Shown piece after piece: positions 10,794 to 21,498 of a stretch of 64,000 nt of DNA. Where the stretch lies: the NCBI GenBank assembly GCA_949358305.1, contig OX442316.1, positions 5,332,001 through 5,396,000 of the forward strand, given 5' to 3'. The position numbers and the translations under genes were made by a program. How positions within the stretch are numbered: the stretch's first letter is position 1; each line of letters opens with the position of its first letter. Origin of the DNA: Strigamia acuminata. Its lineage: Eukaryota; Arthropoda; Chilopoda; Geophilomorpha; Linotaeniidae. The notes beneath the pieces are model-generated. The model had not been told where the DNA came from. It was given only the letters and a program-made list of their open reading frames with translations, and made no database searches.

Positions 10794-11043
10794 CAAAATG
10801 TTTTATTCATCAGAGAGAGTGGCAAGCAGCAGCCGATCCAATTGTTGAAGAATTTTTTTTCCCTATTTGAATCACCCAGACACCCATTGAACACATTCTC
10901 AAGGAAATGTTTTTGATTGGCTTGTGCTCTAAACCGCGGTGATAATGAGTATGCGCAGTCAAATCGTGCCACATCGTTCTTAGTGTATCTCCAGCACACA
11001 CTGCTTTGGTTTATTATTCAGAGTTTTTGTGCACTTCACAATT
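10794..11043 (+). promoter_or_regulatory. Conserved upstream module (copy at 11044)
   Basis: Aligns with 1796-2056: ATGTTTTATTCATCAGAGAG, the CAAATCGTGCCACAT box, CCAGCACACACTG, then the ATG. Confidence 0.5.
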
Positions 11044-12320
11044 ATGTTGACGTTATCAGAAACTGACAACGCAACTGACTCTGCCGATAACACCACTTCC
11101 TCGTCGGCTAAAGACGGAATCATTGAAACCTCATTTTATGTGTGCGTAATATCTGCTCAAATTGTCATCATGCTCGGCATGGGAGCAATTATCACAATCA
11201 AGGTAGTTTCTTGGTGTTGCAATTTTGGCAGTGTAAAAAATGTACTGCAGTGAAACAAAATGTCAAATGTTTTTATTTTGTAGGAGATAATAGAACATTT
11301 TAAACGTCCGGTTTGTATACTTATAGCTCTCATATCACAATTTATTGCAATGCCCGCCTGGGCGTTTGGACTTATCAATTTAGTACAGGTAGGTTATTTT
11401 ATTTGTTATACATTTTTTATGTCCACGGCAACATATCTCAAAAATAGCTTCCGCCGACCATTGCATTTAGTGCCATGATATTAGCTACTTGTCCAGCAGG
11501 TTCATCATCCAATCTCTTCACATATTTCTGTGATGGCGATGTTCCACTCAGGTATTTTCATCACACTAGACTAATTTTCCCACATTAGACTAATTCAAAT
11601 ATTTTTGCAGCATCATGTTGACAACTTTAGCGACAGTTTTGGCTTTTGGTTTGATGCCTCTCAACTTGTGGCTTTACACTCGCCATTGGGAAGGTGGAGG
11701 TCAATTGAAAGCTCCTTATAAAGAAATAGCAATCACGCTTGCTTGGATTTTGGTATCTTTAATGTTTGGAATGATTGCAAAAGAGTTTGCACCAAAGTTG
11801 GCCAACATAATAAATCGAGTAAATCAAAATTGACATTTTATTAATTTTTTTTTATTATTTTTTTTTTTTTTTAAAAAAAATACGTTTTCAGGTCGGTTCC
11901 ATCTTAGGGTTGGTATTTATAGTTATACTGAATGTATTACAGTATGTTATGCACACACAAGCATTCCAGAAGGGATGGAAATTATGGCTAATAGCTGCAG
12001 CAATACCAAGTGCTGGGTTCCTTTTTGGTTACGTGTTAGCGTTTCTCGGCAAACAACCCCCCAAACAGCGTAAAACCATTTCAATTGAAACTGGAATGCA
12101 GAGTGTGAGTTTGGCCGCAACCATCGTTGTAACTTCTTTCCCAAGATACATGCACGGACAAATGACACCCGTTATTATAATGAGTGGTGTGTACTTTAAC
12201 ACAGCTGCCATTGTGCTAGCTGTTATATTAAGAATAGCACGCGTTTTTCGTAATACTAAGTTTGCTAAAAAGAGTTCTGTTATTCAAAAAGCTGATGAAA
12301 ACGACAGCTTTATTGCATAA
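11044..12320 (+). CDS. SLC10-type sodium/solute cotransporter (334 aa)
   Basis: Exons 11044-11202, 11284-11388, 11448-11551, 11611-11818, 11892-12320; every junction is GT-AG and the frame closes at 1005 nt. It encodes a multi-span plasma-membrane protein of the bile acid:Na+ symporter family, close in length to vertebrate SLC10A2. The N-terminus carries NAT and NTT glycosylation sequons. TCPAGSSSN replaces the usual TCPGG of the other copies (a Gly to Ala change). ETGMQSVSLA (sodium site) is intact and the C-terminus ends NDSFIA. It sits between two broken copies of the other subfamily. Substrate unknown. Altered conserved glycine: function is likely but not certain. Confidence 0.9.
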
Positions 12321-13297
12321 AGTTCCAGATTATTTCATACTCTATACGGATGGCAAACCACAGTTTAAATAACTCTAAGCCGTATCCAGTTTAGTTTCTA
12401 CATATTTTTTATTAGATCTCCTAAGCGCACGGCTGTTTTTTCTGAAACTTTACGAACGCAATAACTAATGATGTAATAGCAATGACATGTTTACGGAAGT
12501 AGCTATGGTCTATTAAAAATTGTTTTTCAAAAAAAAAATTTTCTTATTCCTTTATTCGACCAGATGTGAAAAAGACTTTCCTTTATGTGGTAAAAATTAA
12601 TAATATCCTCCATTTATTTCACAGTTTGAAATGCGATTGATTCAACAATGAACTAAAAATAAACAAACTACTAAAAAAAAAGCAATTTTACAAGATTATT
12701 TTATAAAATAATAATGAATAAAATACTAGTATAGGGTAGTAACATGCAACGAATATATTTCCTATAGGTGCATACTGCATACGTTAAATTGCTTTCGAGC
12801 ATCATTGATGGGTCTTTTTTTTTTTTAGAATTGCCGTGTATTAGACGCATTCCAAAGCAAAGCGGTCTAGAGGAAGTTCACTATACAAAACATAGTTGAC
12901 TGATTGCAAAATGTGAGTATTGTTGCGAAATAAAAAAATCCTTGAAATAATTCTCTTTATTATTTTCGTAGGCATGTTTAACACTTAACAGTAGGCAATA
13001 CAGCGCAGTAAATCCGGATGTTTCACGTTTCACGGTGCGAAAAAGAAATGAAAACAACAGCATTTTTAGCTGATATTTTATTCTGGCAGTTCTAAAATTA
13101 TCCTGGTGCTTAGACCTAGTAAAATAATAATTATCCAGTATAACTTCCAGAAATAATTACTATTTTTAGCTAACATTTATATTTTAATCTGTTACATTTA
13201 TAACAACATTCACTTCCTGCACTAAGCTATGAGCAATTTACCAAAGGTTAATTTTCTTCAGACATGGTCTAAATGTTAAAGCTGCTTGAAAAGAACA
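12321..13297. other. Intergenic 3' flank repeat
   Basis: No gene seen. It aligns with the other downstream flanks (GACCAGATGTG, CACTTAACAGTAGGCAAT) and runs directly into the next MNNTSE-type relic. Confidence 0.5.
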
Positions 13298-13828
13298 ATG
13301 AATAATACAAGTGAAAACGGTAATAAGACTTTGTATTCGGTTTCGGATGAAAATCTAATCATTGGAACAGCATTTTATATAAGTGCAATTGTCTTTCAAA
13401 TTGACATTATGCTTAGTATGGGCGCAATTGTCACTGTTCAGGTAATACATTTAAAGTTATTCTGCCATAAGGTTGCGATACGACCGATTTAAAGCAATTT
13501 AAGAGTTAATCACTGCCATATGATGCACAAATACTAATTCATTTATAATCATAATATCGGTAATTATTTATTTTGCTTCCATTTTAGGATATACTCGATC
13601 AATTTAAACGCCCGAATTGTATATTTATTGCCTTCGTGTCACAGTTTGTTGCAATGCCACTGTCTGCTTTTGCACTTGTAAATTTAGCACAAGTAAGCCA
13701 AGTGGAATTGAATTGTTTCTCGTTTCTTATAGCAACATACCGTAGTAATGTTTTAAACAGTTTCCATCAACTTTTGTACTTGGGGTTACGATATTAGCAA
13801 CTTGTCCAAGAGGTTCAGCTGGTAACTG
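13298..13828 (+). pseudogene. SLC10-type pseudogene, MNNTSE subfamily (exons 1-3 only)
   Basis: Exon 1 (13298-13441, 48 codons) and exon 2 (13588-13692) read cleanly with normal splice sites. Exon 3 starts at 13761 but breaks near 13828, with PRG instead of PGG and an early stop. Exons 4 and 5 are missing, and unrelated sequence follows until the next gene's upstream module. A 5' fragment of a once complete gene. Confidence 0.88.
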
Positions 13829-13965
13829 CACTACTTGACTCATGTGAGAGTGGTCAAGTCATTTTAATATTGTGTGATATTTCCTTTAGCACTAATCACT
13901 ACCTGAATATGATCTGGCATGGTTTCTATAAGCTCTTGACATTCTTGTCATTATATAAATTGATG

Positions 13966-14223
13966 GCAAAATGGTTTATTCACCAGAGAAAGTGGCAGGC
14001 AGCAGCCGTTGCAATTGTTGAAGAATTTTTTTTTCTTGTTTGACACCGATTCAACACATTTTCACGGAAATGTTTTTGATTGGCTTGTGCTTTAAATTGC
14101 GGTGATCGTAATGCGTATGTGCAATCAAATCGTGCCACATTGTACTTTGTGTATCTCCAGCACACGCTGTGAGTCTTGGTTTCCTTTGGTTTATTATTTA
14201 GAGTTTTAGTGCACTTAGCAATC
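13966..14223 (+). promoter_or_regulatory. Conserved upstream module (copy at 14224)
   Basis: Aligns with 1796-2056 throughout, including GGTTTATTCACCAGAGAAAG, CAAATCGTGCCACAT and TCCAGCACACGCTG. Confidence 0.5.
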
Positions 14224-15486
14224 ATGTTGACGTTATTTGAAATTGACAACGCAACTGACCCTGCCGTTAACACCACTTCCTCGTCGGCTAAAGACGGAAT
14301 CATGGGAACCTCATTTTATGTGTGCATAATTTTGGCTCAAATTGTCATCATGCTTAGCATGGGAGCAGTTATCACAATCAAGGTAATTTCTTGGTGTTGC
14401 AGCGTAACAAAATGTCAAAATGATCCAAATACATGTTTTTATTTTGTAGGAAATAATAGAACATTTTAAACGTCCTGTTTGTATAATTATAGCTCTCACA
14501 TCACAATTTATAGCAATGCCCGCCTGGGCGTTTGGACTTATCAATTTAGTACAGGTAGGTTATTTTATTTGTTATACATTTTTTATGTCCACGGCAACAT
14601 ATCTCAAAAATAGCTTCCGCCGACCATTGCATTTAGTGCCATGATATTGGCTACTTGTCCAGGAGGTTCATCATCCAATCTCTTCACATATTTCTGCGAT
14701 GGCGATGTTCCACTCAGGTATTTTCATCACAGTAGACTAATTTTCCCACATTAGACTAATTCAAATGTTTTTGCAGCATCATGTTGACAACTTTAGCGAC
14801 AGTTTTAGCTTTTGGTTTGATGCCTCTCAACTTGTGGCTTTACACTCGCCATTGGGAAGGTGGAGGTCAATTGAAAGCTCCTTATAAAGAAATAGCAATC
14901 ACGCTTGCTTGGATTTTGGTACCTTTAATGTTTGGAATGATTGCAAAAGAGTTTGCACCAAAGTTGGCCAACATAATAAATCGAGTAAATCAAAATTGAC
15001 ATTTTATTAATAATTTGTTTTATAATTTTTCTTTATTTAAAAAAATTACGTTTTCAGGTCGGTACGATCTTAGGATTGATATTGATATTTACAGCGAATA
15101 CATTACAGTATGTTATGCACACAGAAGCATTCCACAAGGGATGGAAATTATGGCTGATAGCTGCAGCAATACCAAGTGCTGGGTTCCTTTTTGGTTACGT
15201 GTTAGCGTTTCTCGGAAGACAACCTCTCAAACAGCGTAAAACCATTTCACTCGAAACTGGAATACAGAGTGTGAGTTTGGCTTCAACCATCGTTGTAACT
15301 TCTTTTCCAAGACACATGCACGGACAAATGACACCTCTCCTTATAATGAGTGGTGTGTACTTTAACGCAGTTGCCATTATGCTAGCTGTTATCTTACGAA
15401 TAGCACGCGTTTTTCCTAATACTAAGTTCGCCAAAAAGAGTTCTGGTATTCAAAAAGCTGATGAAAACGACAGCTTTATTGCATAA
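14224..15486 (+). CDS. SLC10-type sodium/solute cotransporter (334 aa)
   Basis: Exons 14224-14382, 14450-14554, 14614-14717, 14777-14984, 15058-15486; all GT-AG, 1005 nt, frame intact. Family marks: QFIAMPAWAFGL in exon 2, TCPGGSSSNLF in exon 3, MLTTLATVLAFGLMPLNLW in exon 4, ETGIQSVSLA in exon 5 (Ile for the usual Met), NDSFIA at the end. Exon 4 is almost identical to exon 4 of its neighbours while exons 1 and 5 differ more. It carries the complete upstream module. Confidence 0.93.
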
Positions 15487-16192
15487 CGTTCTACAAACAC
15501 AATAGCTAATGATGAAATAGCAATGACATGTTTAGGGAAGAAACTGTAGTCTATTAAAAATTGTTTTTCAAAAAAAATTTTTTTTATTCCTTTATTCGAC
15601 CAGATGTGTATAAACACTTTCCTTGATGTGGCAAAAAGTAATAACATTCTCTATTTATTTCACAGTTTGAAATGCGATTGATTCTAAAATTACCGGTAAC
15701 TAAAAATAAACAAACTACTAAAAAGGAAAGCAATTTTACAAGACTATTTTGTATTGTGACCCCAAATTTCCCTATTTACGTGGGATATTTTGAGTAAAAC
15801 GGATTAATGGTTTAATTTATTTTGAAATAATTCTCTTTATTATTTTCGTAGGCATGTTTAACACTTAACAGTAGGCAATGCAGCGCAGTATATCCGGATG
15901 TTTCACATGTAAAATTTCTCTTTCACAGAAGTTTGTCCAAAATGAAACAAAAGCATTTTTAGTTGATATATCAGTCTGGCAGTTCTAAAATTATCCTGGT
16001 GCTTGGACCAAGTAAACTGATAATTATACCGTATAACTTCCTGAAATAATTCTTATTTTTAGGGTTAACATTTACATTTTAATCTGTTACGTTTATTTCA
16101 ATATTCACTTCCTGCACTAAGTTATGAGCAATTTACCAAAGGTTAATTTTCTTCAGACATGGTCTAAATGTTAAAGCTGCTTGAAAAGAACA
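15487..16192. other. Intergenic 3' flank repeat, shortened
   Basis: No gene seen. Shared flank sequence is present, but a piece around 15750-15830 is replaced by an imperfect-palindrome stretch (CCCAAATTTCCC... GGGATATTTTGAG). Confidence 0.5.
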
Positions 16193-17016
16193 ATGAATAA
16201 TACAAGCGAAAACGGTAATATGACTGTATTCGGTTTCGGGCGAAAATTAAATTATTGGAACAGCATTGTCACGATTAATTCTGTTGGTATAATTAATTCT
16301 AAACAAATATCGCGCAAAAACTAATTCGCGCAATAGTAATGGGCAAAGTTCGTAGATTTCCCTAAACGTTGTTTCCTTCAAATGTGGACATCCAGAAACT
16401 CAGGAAACCTAATACTCGCGTTTGACTAACATAATTTATATTGGACAGTTCCTTGCTTACGACGGGTGTTTGTAGGCATAAAAGAATGGAAGCACGGTGA
16501 TATAAACCTAAAGTGGAAAGGGGATATCATCGGGCAATGATAATATAAAAGATGTCGGCTTAGAAAATAGCGCAATAGGGTTGGATGTAGGAGCGCTTGT
16601 TGAAGGCGCAAATAATAGAGGACTAAATCTAAATGTTACTAAAGGAGAATGGTGTTATCCAGTAGAGAGCATAAGAAGAAGTGATTAAACTTAGGATGAT
16701 TGGAAAGAAGAAGACTCAGTCATGTGACTGGTCAGATCAATTAGAGAAGGGGGTGGAAAGGTGAAAATAGGAGTTCAATTGTAGAAATAATGATATGCGC
16801 ATCATCCAGATTGCGCATTCATTAACTGAAGATGAGTAAGCGAGATGAATCATCACGAGTGAGAGAAACAAGAAAATATTATAAGAAATAAAATTGGGTT
16901 ATTCTAAAATAAAAATAGGCGGGTAGACGTGCCCGTGACAGCATTTTATTTAAGTGCAATTGTTCTTCAATCAAATTGACATTATTCGTAGTATGGGCGC
17001 AATTGTCACTGTTCAG
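16193..17016 (+). pseudogene. Exon 1 relic of MNNTSE-type SLC10 gene, split by an LTR-like element
   Basis: 16193-16266 and 16941-17016 are the two halves of exon 1 with a 674-bp insertion between them. Exon 1 also has an independent 2-base loss (GACTGTATTC against GACTTTGTATTC) that shifts the frame. No exons 2-5 follow. Confidence 0.85.
16267..16940. mobile_element. Solo LTR-like element, 674 bp
   Basis: Ends TGTCACG...CGTGACA (7-bp terminal inverted repeat, TG..CA), with direct GCAT copies at 16263-16266 and 16941-16944. The interrupted exon in sister copies gives the empty site ACAGCATTTTAT. It contains no coding frame of note. TG..CA ends with a 4-bp duplication fit a gypsy-type solo LTR. 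Confidence 0.75.
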
Positions 17017-17275
17017 GTAATACATTTAAAGTTATTCTGCCATAAGGTTTTCGTACGACCGATTAAAGCAATTTAAGAGTTAATCTCGTTATTTGTAGTA
17101 TGGCAGAGTTCCAGGAACGGTGTTTGTATATATACATATAATTATATAAGTTGATGGACAAAAATTTTCATTCATCAGAGACAGTCGCAAGCAGCACCCA
17201 GACACCGATTGAACTCATTCTCACAGAAATGTTTTTGATTGGCTTGGGCTTTAAATCGCGGTGATCGTGATGCAT

Positions 17276-18320
17276 TGCGGCGATCCGGGTCTTACTACTC
17301 AGTATTTAGAATAAATATCAAGTAATCACCGTTGAGATGCCACTAGGGACTTCTACTCAGCGGCCAAGTTTGTCTAGGGGAAATGATTTTAACACACGAA
17401 ATATAATAAAAGAAAATTGATTTAATTGTTCTAATATACAATGAAATTATAAACCAATGAAATGGGCAAAATGCCTTCTCAAATGAGCCTCCCAATATGG
17501 CGTCGATGGCGTCACATGAGCGCGGATTTTGGCAGAAACGCTCGATGCCAAAATCTAGCTCGATTTCTACCATATTTCCTGTGGAGCACGCTCAACGCAG
17601 AAATCACTTCTCGAGCACACAGCTTATTCTTGTGGAGCATGCTCAACACAAGAATGTACTTCTACACACCGTTATCTTTGTGGAGTAAACTCAACACAAA
17701 GACTCTCCTTGATTAACAGAGCAAGCTCAATGTTAATCCACACAGTAAATGATGGCTTTGATCACAGTTAGTAATCAAAGCAATGAGGGCTATTCTGTAC
17801 AGTTGGCACAGACCAACAATGACACTCAATTTTTCCAAGTTGTCACAGATCACACTTAGCAAGTTTTGGCATAGGTTTGACACAGTTGTGAAGTTGTTGG
17901 AAGCAGAATCAAGAGTGATCCAAATGTGCCAAAATATCTGGGCTCACAACGAATTCTGCGCAGAAAAGCTGCGCAGAACACTGAAATACAAAGATCACAT
18001 GCAGCCGCCTTCGGGTCGTGTGCAAACCGTCTGTCAGGCGCGTGCGGCGGGAAGGGAAACTCCTCCCCCAACTCGTGCCTAGCCGCAACATCAAGAAGAT
18101 GCGCCTTGCAGCGTGATTGGTTGATCTTGTTGCCAAGCCAAAATTTGGCACACAATATTATTTAAACTAAATAATATTGAGTTTATTCTGTCTTTGGTTG
18201 GAATATATTTTATTCCAACTTATATAATCTAAAGCAAGAAAGAAGTAGCATCTGGTTTAATTTATTAAATTAATTGGAAATATGGTGCCAACTCAAATAG
18301 GGATATTTGAGATCACCGCA
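17276..18320. mobile_element. 1045-bp element with TG..CA ends and many internal hairpins
   Basis: Ends TGCGGCGATC...GATCACCGCA (10-bp inverted repeat with one mismatch), flanked by GCAT at 17272-17275 and 18321-18324; sister promoters give the empty site. It could be a solo LTR or another non-autonomous element. Inside are at least eight short perfect or near-perfect hairpins (17525-17781 and 18131-18311) and a GC-rich middle (about 17945-18130) with the palindrome TTCTGCGCAGAA. No protein of known type is encoded. Confidence 0.7.
17525..17781. repeat. Array of hairpin units with a common inner stem
   Basis: Stems: 17525-17533/17547-17555; 17574-17583/17596-17604 (one bulge, one G-T); 17626-17634/17647-17655; 17675-17682/17695-17702; 17711-17718/17731-17738; 17755-17762/17774-17781. 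Units 2-5 continue inward as GAGC(2 nt)GCTC or GAGT(2 nt)ACTC followed by AA. Outer stems differ between units but stay paired. Confidence 0.8.
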
Positions 18321-18438
18321 GCATATGTGCAATCAAATCGTGCCACACCGTAATTACTTGTTAGTGTATCTCCAGCACACACTGTGAGTCTTGGATTGCT
18401 TTGGTTTATTATTTAGAGTTTTAGTGCACTTTACAATT

Positions 18439-19720
18439 ATGTTGACTGAAATTGAAAACGCAACTGACCCTGCCGTTAACACCACTTCTTCGTCGGCTAA
18501 AGACGGAATCATTGGAACCTCATTTTATGTGTGCGTAATTTCCATTCAAATTGTCATTATGCTCAGCATGGGAGCAATTATCACAATCAAGGTAGTTCTT
18601 GGTGTTGCAATTTTGGCAGTGTAAAAAATGTACTGCAGTGAAACAAAATGTCAAAATGATCCAATACTTGTTTTTATTTTGTAGGAGATAATAGAACATT
18701 TTAAACGTCCTGTTTGTATAATTATAGCTATCATATCACAATTTGTTGTATTGCCCGCCTCGGCGTTTGGACTTATCAATTTAGCACAGGTAAGTTATTT
18801 TATTTGTTATACATTTTTTATGTCAATGACAACATATCTTAAAAATAGCTTCCGCCGACCATTGCATTTAGCGCCATGATATTGGCTACTTGTCCAGGAG
18901 GTTCAGCGTCCAATCTCTTCACATATTTCTGTGATGGCGATGTTCCACTCAGGTATTTTCATCACCAACACCCTTTCCCACACTACCGGTAGATTAATTC
19001 AAATGTTTTTGTAGCATTATGTTGACAACTTTAGCGACAGTTTTAGCTTTTGGTTTGATGCCTCTCAACCTGTGGCTTTACACTCGCCATTGGGAAGGTG
19101 GAGGTCAATTGAAAGCTCCTTATAAAGAAATAGCAATCACACTTGCTTGGATTTTGGTACCTTTGATGTTTGGAATGATTGCAAAAACGTTTGCACCAAA
19201 GTTGGCCAACATAATAAATCGAGTAAATCAAAATTGACATTTTTATTAATTTTTTTTATTATTTTTTTATTTGAAAAAATTACGTTTTCAGGTCGGTACC
19301 ATCTTAGGGTTGGTATTGATATTTACATCGATTACATTACAGTATGTTATGCATACAGAAGCATTCCACAAGGGATGGAAATTATGGCTGATAGCTGTAG
19401 CGATACCAAGTGCTGGGCTCCTTTTTGGTTACGTGTTAGCGTTTATTGGAAGGCAACCCCCCAAACAGCGTAAAACCATTTCAATTGAAACTGGAATGCA
19501 GAGTGTGAGTTTGGCCCAAACCATCGTTCTAACTTCTTTTCCAAGACACATGCATGGACAAATGACACCTATCATTACAATGAGTGGTGTGTACTTTAAC
19601 GCAGCTGTCATGATGCTAGCTGTTAGCTTACGAATAGCACGCGTTTTACGTAATACTAAGTTCGCTAAAAAGAGTTCTGGTATTCAAAAAGCTGACGAAG
19701 TCGACAGCTTTATTGCATAA
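18439..19720 (+). CDS. SLC10-type sodium/solute cotransporter (332 aa)
   Basis: Exons 18439-18591, 18685-18789, 18849-18952, 19015-19222, 19292-19720; all GT-AG, 999 nt. Two residues shorter at the N-terminus than its sisters (MLTEIEN). TCPGGSASNLF, the shared exon 4 and ETGMQSVSLA are all present. Exon 2 has QFVVLP where others have QFIAMP. The coding part is intact, but its promoter module is split by the element at 17276-18320, so expression may have changed. Confidence 0.92.
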
Positions 19721-21498
19721 AGTTTTAGATTATTTCATACTGCATAGGACGGCAAACCACAGTTCTATTAACTCTGTATCTTAGGCCGTATCCAGTTTAG
19801 TTTCTACATATTTTTTATTAGATCTCCTGAGCGCACGGGTGTTTTTCTCTGAAGCTTTACGAACACAATAGCTAATGATGAAATACCAATGACATGTTTA
19901 GGAAAGAAGCCATCGGTCTGGCTGCCTAGCTGGCCTCTGTTCTGGTTTCTTACAAGTTAGTCGAATAAACACTGGCCTGGATTCTTAGCTGTACATTGTT
20001 CTGGCTTTTTAGCCGAACTCCCGCTGCACATTCTCTGATTTCGCGCTCTTTTGTGTCTTTACACTCGTGAGCAACCGTTAAGCCATTTTTCTCGGCACAG
20101 ACAATTCCATTGTTCCGTACAATTCTTTACTTCTTTTGTTTAAACTATTTGATTGTAATTTTAGTATTAACCCTAACATTAATAAACTTATCATTCATTT
20201 TTAAACAATTACTTGTCATTATTTTTACTCCTAGAAATTAATTTATTGGCCAAATTTGATAGAAGACCTGAAACAGCATTCAAATGTTTCTGCCATTTGA
20301 ATTCTGGGACTTGTGTTTGAATAAATTTGATATTTATTCTTTGGGATTATCCAGGAATGCAGCACGTGTAAAATAATAATGAATAAAATACTAGTATTGG
20401 GTAGTAACATGCAACATTGTCACTGTTTAGGTAATACATTTAAAGTTATTCTGCCATAAGGTTGCCATACGACCGATTTAAAGCAATTTAACAGTTAATC
20501 ACTGCCATATGATGCACAAATACTAATTGATTCTCATTCATAATCATAATAATTATTTATTTCGACAAAATCTGCCGACTGTGAGGAGATGTCCAGTTTT
20601 ATCTCATGAGGTTCTAAAATAGAATTCTTTGCGTGAATTTTCATTTCTATTTAAATACAGTTGCAGCATTTTGTACATAAAAATAAAATAAGCAAAATCG
20701 AGCATTTTCATGAGTACTTTGTATTGATCCCGAAAATCAATTATTCGGATTAGAAATTTTTCTTTGTTTGCAACTTTTAATTTCTATTTCTCGGGTTGTG
20801 GGAGCAAAAGAGCAGTTGCCACAGCAACTATACAACCCTAGATGTTGTGTAGAAACGCTATATACACAACTGTCTCGACAATATAAATAGCCGACTTTAA
20901 TGAATGATTGAATGAAAGAATTATTAAATTAATTATCAATAAAAAACACTTATGTAAATATCAAGTTAAGAAAATAGAATAAAATGAAAATGAAAATGAA
21001 ATTGAAGGCGATGGCGTCGACTCGCGATTTATATTGAGCATTTTCCTCATTTTACAGGAAGTGTCATTTCTCATGAAACAAAGGGGCAATTTCACGAGTC
21101 AATTAATTACGAAGTAACATTTATCATTCAAAATATGTAAAGGACTTTCCTTTTCAACGGTAGTGAATTTTTGGATTACTACACACCAAAGTCGCTCTTA
21201 TAAAATCTTCAAAAAAATACCAAGATTGGTTTGTGATAATTGATTGAATTCTAGACTAAATTCTAAATAATAACTTGGTGTGATTATTCGGAATGCATTC
21301 AAATCAAAGAGCAGCCAATACATCGTAAAATAAACTTGTGACGGCCACTACAGCGTAGCGTTCCTGCAGCTGGACATCCAATTTTGCACATTTTGTATAA
21401 GGGTGAGCAGTAACTTCAGTTGCCATCGTCACGTATCTAATCTTACGCCGTCTCTGATTGACACAATTACAGCAAACACGTTTGATTTGACTTCACTC
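19721..21498. other. Intergenic with relics and rearranged repeats
   Basis: No intact gene. About 19912-20060 resembles the reverse complement of the GC-richer repeat at 730-850. 20416-20610 is a chimeric SLC10 relic. 21030-21400 matches the spacer repeat at 10280-10740. Confidence 0.5.
20416..20610 (+). pseudogene. Chimeric SLC10 relic: exon 1 end joined to last-exon end
   Basis: 20416-20430 is the exon 1 3' end plus the intron 1 start of the MNNTSE type (GTCACTGTTTAG then GTAATACATTTAAAG). After about 140 bp of intron it jumps to the last-exon tail of the MSNFIS type (GAGGAGATGTCCAG, TTTATCTCATGAG). Two different subfamilies are fused, which points to unequal exchange or a large deletion. 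Confidence 0.75.

Larger units (their letters stand above)
17155..18438 (+). promoter_or_regulatory. Upstream module of the copy at 18439, split by a 1045-bp element
   Basis: The distal half (about 17155-17275) and proximal half (18321-18438) align with the continuous modules of sister genes. The element at 17276-18320 separates them, moving any distal control sequence a kilometre-scale 1 kb away from the start codon. Confidence 0.55.

Noticed and set aside
15195-15434. Recurring 60-80 codon minus-strand frames opposite every SLC10 last exon
   Set aside because: They recur only because the sense exon is conserved.
17783-18165. Overlapping frames on both strands in the GC-rich core of the 1045-bp element
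   Set aside because: Several frames are open at once because of GC content; none resembles a transposase or Gag.
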